This document shows, in pieces, positions 6,065 through 10,823 of a DNA stretch of 10,823 bases. The stretch spans positions 1 to 10,823 of the forward strand of contig JAFGBC010000167.1 in assembly GCA_016933355.1 (NCBI GenBank), given 5' to 3'. The notes below the pieces were generated by a model. It was not told the DNA's origin. It did no database searches and saw only the letters and a list, made by a program, of their open reading frames with translations. The stretch's first letter is position 1. Each line of letters opens with the position of its first letter. The DNA comes from Candidatus Aminicenantota bacterium (GTDB lineage: Bacteria; Acidobacteriota; Aminicenantia; Aminicenantales; JAFGBC01). Made by a program: the position numbers and the translations under genes.

Positions 6065-7945
6065 CTAGAACAGCCCGACGACCTTGCCGGTCTCCAGATC
6101 CAGGTCGACGTCGTAGAATCCGGGACGCGTCGGCAGGCCGGGCATCGTCCGCATGTCGCCGCAGAGGGGATAGAGGAAGCCGGCGCCCACGCTGGCCCGG
6201 ATGTCGCGGACGGGGAGCGTGAATCCCTTGGGAACGCCCTTGATCGCCGGGTCGTGGCTCAGGCTGAGGTGGGTTTTGGCCATGCAGATCGGCAGCTGGT
6301 CGAACCCGAGCCGGGTGTAGAGCGCGACCTTGGCCTCCGCCTCGGGGCTGTACTCGACGCCGGCGGCGCCGTAGATCTCGGTCGCGATCGTCTCGATCTT
6401 CTTCTTGATGTCCCACTCGAGGGGGTAGAGGAAGCGGAAGCGGGACGGCTTGGCGCAGGCGGCCATGACGGCCTCGGCCAGCGCGACGGCGCCGGCGCCG
6501 CCGTCGGCCCAGTGCGTCGTCGCGACGGCGTCCTCGGCCCCGGCCTCCAGCGCCGCCTTGCGGATGATCTCGACCTCGGCGTCCGTGTCCGTCGTGAAGC
6601 GGTTGACGGCCACGACGACGGGGACGCCGAAGCGCAGGGCGTTGCCGATATGGGCCGTCAGGTTCCCCAGCCCCTTGGCCAGCAGGTCGAGGTTCTCGTC
6701 GGTGTATTCGGGCGCCAAGGGCTTGCCGGCCACGACCTTGGGCCCGCCGCCGTGCATCTTCAGGGCCCGGACCGTGGCCACGATCACGACGCAGCTCGGG
6801 ACGAGGCCGCTCGCCCGGCACTTGATGTTCATGAACTTTTCCATGCCGCAGTCGGCCCCGAACCCCGACTCGGTGATGACGTAGCCGTCCTCCCCGACCA
6901 GGCGGAGCGCGATCTGGTCGGCGATGATCGAGGAGTTGCCGTGGGCGATGTTCGCGAACGGGCCGGCGTGGACGACGGCCGGCGTGTTTTCGACCGTCTG
7001 CATGAGGTTGGGCATGATGGCGTCCTTCATCAGGACGGTCAGGGCCCCGGCGACGCCGATGTCCTCGGCCGTGACGGGCTCGCCCGTCCGGCTCGTCCCG
7101 ATGACGATCCGCCCCAGCCGCTCGCGCATGTCGGCCAGCCCCGTCGTCAGGGCCAGGATGGCCATGATCTCGCTGGCGACCGAGATGTCGAAGCCCGTGT
7201 CCCGGACCAGGCCCTTCTCCTCGGGCCCGAGGCCGATCTTGATCCCGCGCAGGAAGCGGTCGCTGATGTCGATGACCCGGTTCCAGGTGATGGAGGCCGG
7301 GTCGATGTCGAGCCGGACCAGGCGGCGCTTCTCCTCGGGCGTCAGGGCGGCCGGGTCGGTCGCGGCGATGCCGAGCTTCCGCAGCCGGCGCAGCAGGGCC
7401 GGAGCCATGCGGCGCGCGCCCTTCTTGTCGGCCGGACACAGGGCGTTGAAGAGCTTCTCGTCGTCCTGGGACGACTCGTGGAGGATGCGGACGTCGATGG
7501 CGGCGGCCAGCAGGTCATTGGCCGCGGTCACGGCGTGGATGTCGCCGGTCAGGTGAAGGTTGAAGTCCTCCATCGGGACGATCTGGGAGTAGCCGCCCCC
7601 GGCCGCGCCGCCCTTGATCCCGAAGGTCGGGCCCATGCTCGGCTGGCGGACGACGGTGACGACCTTCTTGTTCAGGTGGGCGCCGAGGGCCTGGCTGATG
7701 CCGACCGTGGTCGTCGTCTTGCCCTCGCCGAGCGGCGTCGGCGTGATGGCGGTCACGTCCACGTAGCGGCCCTGGGGCCGGTTTTTAAGCCGGTCCAGGA
7801 CGTCGAGGTGGATTTTGGCCTTGTGCTTGCCGTAGAGGTCGAGGTCGTCCTCGGACAGACCGATGCTCGCGGCGACCTCGACGATCGGACGCAGCTTGGC
7901 GGCCTGGGCGATTTCGATGTCGCTGGGAACGGGCTTCCCGGGCAT
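6065..7945 (-). CDS. fhs: Formate-tetrahydrofolate ligase, long form
   Basis: Cytoplasmic enzyme joining formate to tetrahydrofolate with ATP to give 10-formyl-THF, which feeds purine synthesis and the methyl branch of the reductive acetyl-CoA pathway. Clear family blocks are PTPLGEGKTTTT (69-80, ATP-binding loop), RQPSMGPTFGIKGGAAGGGYSQ (100-121), EKGLVRDTGFDISVASE, FANIAHGNSS, TESGFGADCGMEKF and MHGGGP. The protein is 626 aa, clearly longer than the ~559-aa Moorella enzyme. The extra length includes an insertion after about residue 176 (GARRMAPALLRRLRKLGI through DIDPASITWNRVID), of the kind seen in eukaryotic C1-THF synthase domains. The ATG at 7945 is preceded by AGGAGG at 7-nt spacing and by a strong promoter of its own. 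The upstream in-frame codons are not needed. No folD or fchA is seen nearby. Confidence 0.97.
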   Translation of the reverse strand: MPGKPVPSDIEIAQAAKLRPIVEVAASIGLSEDDLDLYGKHKAKIHLDVLDRLKNRPQGRYVDVTAITPTPLGEGKTTTTVGISQALGAHLNKKVVTVVRQPSMGPTFGIKGGAAGGGYSQIVPMEDFNLHLTGDIHAVTAANDLLAAAIDVRILHESSQDDEKLFNALCPADKKGARRMAPALLRRLRKLGIAATDPAALTPEEKRRLVRLDIDPASITWNRVIDISDRFLRGIKIGLGPEEKGLVRDTGFDISVASEIMAILALTTGLADMRERLGRIVIGTSRTGEPVTAEDIGVAGALTVLMKDAIMPNLMQTVENTPAVVHAGPFANIAHGNSSIIADQIALRLVGEDGYVITESGFGADCGMEKFMNIKCRASGLVPSCVVIVATVRALKMHGGGPKVVAGKPLAPEYTDENLDLLAKGLGNLTAHIGNALRFGVPVVVAVNRFTTDTDAEVEIIRKAALEAGAEDAVATTHWADGGAGAVALAEAVMAACAKPSRFRFLYPLEWDIKKKIETIATEIYGAAGVEYSPEAEAKVALYTRLGFDQLPICMAKTHLSLSHDPAIKGVPKGFTLPVRDIRASVGAGFLYPLCGDMRTMPGLPTRPGFYDVDLDLETGKVVGLF

Positions 7946-7973
7946 TGTGAACCTCCTGAGGCGTGGTTCTCCG

Positions 7974-8002
7974 ATGATAAGGGGCTTCCGCCGACCTGTC
8001 AA
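7974..8002 (-). promoter_or_regulatory. fhs: Strong sigma70-type promoter of fhs
   Basis: On the minus strand a perfect TTGACA (8002-7997), a 17-bp spacer and TATCAT (7979-7974) give a near-consensus promoter. Initiation near 7967 leaves a short leader carrying AGGAGG. This makes fhs transcriptionally independent of the Fe-S gene upstream. Confidence 0.75.
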
Positions 8003-8011
8003 TAAGGCGCC

Positions 8012-8039
8012 GGCCGCGGGGCCGCCCGGCGGCGCGGCC
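8012..8039 (-). terminator. GC-rich hairpin after the Fe-S protein gene
   Basis: Starting just inside the stop codon, the minus strand reads GGCCGCG (8039-8033), a 14-nt segment that can itself fold (CCGC/GCGG) and CGCGGCC (8018-8012). No run of T follows, only TTATT. It may stop or pause transcription ahead of the fhs promoter, but it lacks the U-tract of a classical intrinsic terminator. Confidence 0.4.
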
Positions 8040-9319
8040 TAGAGCTTGAGGCGCTCGATCAGCGCCAGAAGATAGCGGGATTTCATCTGGCGGGCGGCCA
8101 TGGCTCGCTTGAGGGGCGGGAGCTTGAGGACGACGCCCAGGACGGCGGCCATCGCGCGGTGGCTGAGCAAGGCCTGATTGTCGAAGATGAGGTTCTGAAG
8201 CTTGCCGCGCTCGACGGCCATCATGACGGCCCGGTGCGTGGAGTGAAGAGGCGTGATGACCCGCTCGGGGCGGGAGACGAGGCGGATGCTTTTCGTCTTG
8301 CAGACCCGGGCGCAGACCCCGCAGCCCAGGCAGACGTCCTCGGCGAGCTTGGCCGTCTTCTTGCGCGGATGGCGCGGGTCGTTGGCCGATACGAGCGTCA
8401 TGGCCTCGACCGGGCAGGCCGTCACGCATTCGCCGCAGCCCGTGCAGATTGCGGCGTCGACCCGGGGCAGGAAGTTCGAGGTGTGGACGGGGTGGAGGAT
8501 CCCGAAGCGGCGGGCGGCGATCATCGCCTCGCAGCAGCAGCCGCAGCAGTTGCAGATGAAGCTGACCCGGCGCTGGACGTTCTCTCCGAACTGGACGAGG
8601 TTGGCGTCGTACGCCTGCTGGAGGAGGTCCAGCCCCTCGGCGACGTCGACCGACCGGGCGTAGCCGTGGCGGATCAGGGACGAGGCCACGTTGTTGAAGG
8701 TCATGCAAATTTCGAGCGGAGCGTCGCAGGCTCGGCCGGCGTGCTGCATCTTGTGGCGGCAGTAGCAAAGGCCGACCCCGCGATGGGAGGCGGTCCGGAC
8801 GACCTCGCTGGCCCGTTCGTAGTCGAGGACGTGGAGGGCGTTGTCGTTGGAGAGGACGGGCTCCTGGACGAAGACGCGGCCCAGCTGGGTTTCCCCCTGA
8901 ACGAAGAGGGCCTTGATGAAGTCCTCCTCGACCGTGATGTACTGGTAGTAGAGCTCGGCCAGCGTTTTCTGGTCGACGTCGCCGCGCGTCCGCATCATCG
9001 AGAATTCGAAGAAGCCGGCCATGGGCGGCGGCAGGGCGTAGATCTGCCGCTTGCGGCCCCGGACGTCGAGGAGGACGGCCCGGCTCGCCAGGTCCTCGAG
9101 GGTCTTTCGGGCTTCGTCGGCGGTCGTCTTCCAGGCCCGGGCCGCCCGCTCGGCGCTGAAGGGCCGGATCGGAAGCCGGGCGACGAGCGACGCTTCCCGC
9201 TCGTTCATGAGGATGGCTAAAATCTTGAAGAGGAGCTCGGAGGGCGGCGCCCCCTGGGGGAACTTGTTGAGCCGCTTGACAAGATCCCGGTAGCCGGACC
9301 GCGCGGTGTGGTGGGCCAT
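8039..9319 (-). CDS. Winged-helix-like, Cys-rich, double 4Fe-4S protein of unknown function
   Basis: A 426-aa soluble iron-sulfur protein. The N-terminal ~115 residues look like a winged-helix module (ASLVARLPIRPFSAERAARA.., then LLDVRGRKRQIYALPPPM). A middle block holds C185-Y-C187-R-H-K and C198 (CX10C after C187). Next comes CNCCGCCC at 256-263, six Cys in eight residues. Two ferredoxin-type sets follow: C292, C295, C298, C302 (followed by Pro), and C330, C333, C336, C340 (followed by Lys). The C-terminus is helical and basic. Similar proteins are usually annotated only as 4Fe-4S binding protein and probably transfer electrons or sense redox state (inference). The ATG at 9319 has no ribosome binding site and lies 6 nt from a -10 box, so the mRNA may be leaderless. 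fhs follows with its own promoter. Confidence 0.85.
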   Translation of the reverse strand: MAHHTARSGYRDLVKRLNKFPQGAPPSELLFKILAILMNEREASLVARLPIRPFSAERAARAWKTTADEARKTLEDLASRAVLLDVRGRKRQIYALPPPMAGFFEFSMMRTRGDVDQKTLAELYYQYITVEEDFIKALFVQGETQLGRVFVQEPVLSNDNALHVLDYERASEVVRTASHRGVGLCYCRHKMQHAGRACDAPLEICMTFNNVASSLIRHGYARSVDVAEGLDLLQQAYDANLVQFGENVQRRVSFICNCCGCCCEAMIAARRFGILHPVHTSNFLPRVDAAICTGCGECVTACPVEAMTLVSANDPRHPRKKTAKLAEDVCLGCGVCARVCKTKSIRLVSRPERVITPLHSTHRAVMMAVERGKLQNLIFDNQALLSHRAMAAVLGVVLKLPPLKRAMAARQMKSRYLLALIERLKL

Positions 9320-9325
9320 GCCGCC

Positions 9326-9354
9326 ATCATAGCCGAAACGGGAGTCCTTGAGAA
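9326..9354 (-). promoter_or_regulatory. Leaderless-type promoter of the 426-aa Fe-S protein gene
   Basis: On the minus strand TTCTCA (9354-9349), a 17-bp spacer and TATGAT (9331-9326) are followed after only 6 nt by the ATG at 9319. Transcription should begin at the start codon itself. The -35 box is a weak match and falls in the centre of a perfect inverted repeat. Confidence 0.5.
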
Positions 9355-9363
9355 GAAGGACTC
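9342..9363. repeat. Perfect 8-bp inverted repeat over the Fe-S gene -35 box (operator or hairpin)
   Basis: GAGTCCTT (9342-9349), six bases, then AAGGACTC (9356-9363). It covers the -35 region of the Fe-S gene and lies between fic and that gene. No T-tract follows on either strand, which argues against an intrinsic terminator and for an operator bound by a dimeric regulator. A terminator role for fic remains possible. Confidence 0.5.
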
Positions 9364-9396
9364 GCGATCGAATGAACTAGGGCTGGGCCGAAAGAA

Positions 9397-10560
9397 TCAC
9401 GGGTTGCCGGGTAAAAATCCAGCCTTATCAAGAGAGACAATAATCCCTCGAATGAGTTTGTTCTCCCGGAAATTGATGGAATATCGTCTACGGCTCGTTT
9501 CCGTGGACATCAGGTATTTTTTTTCGATGAGTTTTCTAATGATATGGGAAATGTTGGAAATGTGCTTATTTGGAAGAATGCTCCTGATATCGGCATTCGC
9601 GATTTCCCTTTTTTCAACGGCCAGGAAGAGGATCTTTGCTTCGGTGTTATTTATCACATTCTTCTCTAAAGAGAATCTGATTGTCGGCTTGAGTATTTCT
9701 TCTTTCAAATAATCATAATCAGCGAGCTTGTCGGTTTTTTCCAATTCCCGCTTAAGCCCGGACAACATATACATGGCCCATTGTGAATAACCCTCGTCAT
9801 CTCCCCTGTCTGCCCTCGCTAGAGCGGCATAATACTTTTCGCGATCGTAACAAAAAATGGCCGCGGGATTAAGGACTCTGGCGAGATGGATCTTAAACCC
9901 GAACTTTACCATCATGGCATATGTCAAGAGCCTCACTACGCGCCCGTTTCCATTGTCAAACGGGTGTATCCAGACAAATCGATGGTGTGCCTGCGCGATT
10001 TTTAGCAGGTCATATTTTGGAGGGTCATCTTTCCCTATGAAATGAATAAGCTCTTCCATATAGCTTGGTATAGAGACATATAGTGGTGGCACAAGGGCAG
10101 AACTACGGATCTTTACTGGGCAGGTTCTATAATCGCCTGGGCTCTTGCTTCCTTCTTCCCTCAGCCTGTCTACAACCATTTTATGGAGTTCAGAAATAAA
10201 CGCCCTATCGATGGCTCGATGTTCGACATTTTCGTCTATGAAATTAAGAGCCGCCTCCATGTTTTCGATCTCCCTGAGAGCATCCGAACTTTTTGTATCG
10301 TTTTCGAGTTTTCTATCGATATATTCGATCACTGTCGTCCTATTCCCTTCAATTCGCGCAGACCCGATGCTTTCTAGCGTGTGAAAGATCTTCTTGATTT
10401 GGAAAAAGGTTTGTTTCGGAGTTGTTCCAATGACACGCAACTTCCTCAAGTATTCAAGATGCATAACTAGATCGGTCAATTCCGAACTATAATCAGGGAT
10501 AAAGAGCCGCAAATCAATAGGAATGAACGCCGGGGGCTTTTGATTCAAATTCGTTGTCAT
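9397..10560 (-). CDS. Class II Fic-domain protein (AMPylase) with C-terminal winged helix
   Basis: A 387-aa Fic enzyme, which typically transfers AMP from ATP to a hydroxyl side chain of a target protein. The catalytic motif HPFDNGNGR is intact at 199-207. The inhibitory motif (S/T)xxxE(G/N) is at 67-72 (SARIEG) in the N-terminal Fic_N region, so it belongs to class II, with the autoinhibitory helix in cis. Glu71 should block productive ATP binding until released. Residues ~310-372 look like a winged helix (NTEAKILFLAVEKREIANAD.., then SNISHIIRKLIEKKYL and SRRRYSINF), a common tail in this class. The ATG at 10560 has GGAG 9 nt upstream. Base composition is much more AT-rich than every gene to the left and codon use differs accordingly, indicating horizontal origin. 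No separate antitoxin gene is visible, as expected with inhibition in cis. Target unknown. Confidence 0.94.
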   Translation of the reverse strand: MTTNLNQKPPAFIPIDLRLFIPDYSSELTDLVMHLEYLRKLRVIGTTPKQTFFQIKKIFHTLESIGSARIEGNRTTVIEYIDRKLENDTKSSDALREIENMEAALNFIDENVEHRAIDRAFISELHKMVVDRLREEGSKSPGDYRTCPVKIRSSALVPPLYVSIPSYMEELIHFIGKDDPPKYDLLKIAQAHHRFVWIHPFDNGNGRVVRLLTYAMMVKFGFKIHLARVLNPAAIFCYDREKYYAALARADRGDDEGYSQWAMYMLSGLKRELEKTDKLADYDYLKEEILKPTIRFSLEKNVINNTEAKILFLAVEKREIANADIRSILPNKHISNISHIIRKLIEKKYLMSTETSRRRYSINFRENKLIRGIIVSLDKAGFLPGNP

Positions 10561-10712
10561 TTGCTGGTTCTCCAGTAAGCAATTGAAAATAAATTATGTA
10601 TATTATTATTAATATATAAATTATGCATTAGATTGTCATCCGAACAATTGAAATTATATAACAAATGATTTTGCTATTACAATGCTTTTTATTGAATAAG
10701 CACACGGTCTTA
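10561..10712. other. AT-rich promoter region upstream of fic
   Basis: No gene is seen here. On the minus strand two promoter candidates face fic: TTGTAA (10682-10677), 18 bp, TATAAT (10658-10653); and ATGACA (10639-10634), 17 bp, TATATT (10616-10611). The nearer one would give a leader of about 40 nt with GGAG before the ATG. This is the most AT-rich stretch of the window. Confidence 0.5.
10589..10628. repeat. Direct repeats ATAAATTATG(T/C)AT in the fic promoter
   Basis: A 13-bp element occurs at 10589-10601 and again at 10616-10628 with one mismatch, 27 bp apart, around the proximal -10 box of fic. A second direct repeat, CAATTGAAA, lies outside it at 10580-10588 and 10645-10653. Either may be a regulator site. 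AT-rich DNA yields such repeats by chance more readily than the rest of the window. Confidence 0.35.
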
Positions 10713-10823
10713 TCAAAGGGCCTCCCAGTCAATACTCGGCTCACGTCTTCTTGACAAGGTGCCCGCATTAAAGGATGCTGAGGCCGGAAAAGAGCGATGG
10801 TCTTTAAAATCGGGGAGCGGTTC
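10713..10823 (-). CDS. Possible C-terminal end of an unidentified minus-strand gene (partial)
   Basis: From the right edge the minus strand is open for 36 codons and ends at TGA (10715-10713). The tail contains FKDHRSFPAS and SRRREPSIDWEAL. I do not recognise it. Base composition is intermediate between fic and the GC-rich genes. It would lie upstream of fic on the same strand, separated by the AT-rich promoter region. The plus strand is also open here in one frame (after a stop near 10697), so the coding strand is not certain. Confidence 0.3.
   Translation of the reverse strand, partial: EPLPDFKDHRSFPASASFNAGTLSRRREPSIDWEAL

Noticed and set aside
6024..6065. GC-rich inverted repeats between the CGNR gene and fhs as a terminator
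   Set aside because: Arms GGCCGG/CCGGCC and GGCGC/GCGCC lie mostly inside coding sequence, have no T-tract, and are expected by chance in this composition.
5463..7439. Minus-strand frame of 658 codons across fhs and the CGNR gene
   Set aside because: Arg/Gly/Pro-rich translation without motifs; it overlaps the well-supported fhs frame and the opposite-strand CGNR gene.
7946..8002. Earlier fhs start giving 19 extra residues
   Set aside because: The extension would begin within the promoter; the ATG at 7945 has an ideal AGGAGG and the usual family N-terminus.
5978..8005. Plus-strand frame of 675 codons opposite fhs
   Set aside because: Shadow of fhs with low-complexity acidic composition.
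10751..10823. Plus-strand gene starting near 10797 behind TTGACA at 10751
   Set aside because: There is no matching -10 box and only nine codons are visible before the edge, so it cannot be supported over the minus-strand reading.

Overview
The window is chromosomal DNA from a GC-rich bacterium. Most of it (about 1-9390) is very GC-rich, and this produces long open frames opposite and beside the real genes. The gene content suggests an anaerobe or facultative anaerobe with one-carbon metabolism: formate-tetrahydrofolate ligase, two different 4Fe-4S proteins, an isoaspartyl dipeptidase and an NhaC-type Na+/H+ antiporter. The codon style and gene mix would fit Aminicenantes/Acidobacteriota-like or deltaproteobacterial genomes. 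That placement is a guess from general impression, with no marker gene in the window to test it.

Layout from left to right. (1) A minus-strand pair, iadA-like isoaspartyl dipeptidase (1989-814) followed 10 bp later by a 5' portion of nhaC (803 to beyond the left edge), probably one operon. (2) A divergent plus-strand pair, a PlsC/LPLAT-family acyltransferase (2103-2861) and a DUF853/YjgR HerA-like ATPase (2864-4399), 2 bp apart. The 113 bp between iadA and the acyltransferase holds two face-to-face sigma70-like promoters. (3) A minus-strand QueG-like double 4Fe-4S protein (5360-4428), convergent with the ATPase. (4) A divergent plus-strand CGNR zinc-finger/ABATE protein (5460-6053). The AT-rich spacer before it carries overlapping divergent promoters and an inverted repeat. 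(5) Minus-strand fhs, in a long form of 626 aa (7945-6065), with its own strong promoter, downstream of a minus-strand winged-helix/double-4Fe-4S/Cys-rich protein (9319-8039). (6) A minus-strand class II Fic AMPylase (10560-9397) in markedly AT-rich DNA with an AT-rich promoter region, probably acquired horizontally. (7) A possible 3' end of a further minus-strand gene at the right edge.

The genes do not assemble into one clear pathway. The most informative observations are regulatory and motif-level. Two genes (acyltransferase and 426-aa Fe-S protein) have a -10 box only 6-8 nt before the ATG and no Shine-Dalgarno sequence, which suggests leaderless mRNAs, while most neighbours have good ribosome binding sites. 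A perfect 8-bp inverted repeat sits over the -35 of the Fe-S gene. The acyltransferase has altered catalytic motifs, and the dipeptidase has Glu where E. coli IadA has its carboxylated Lys. I see no RNA genes, CRISPR arrays, insertion sequences or origins.
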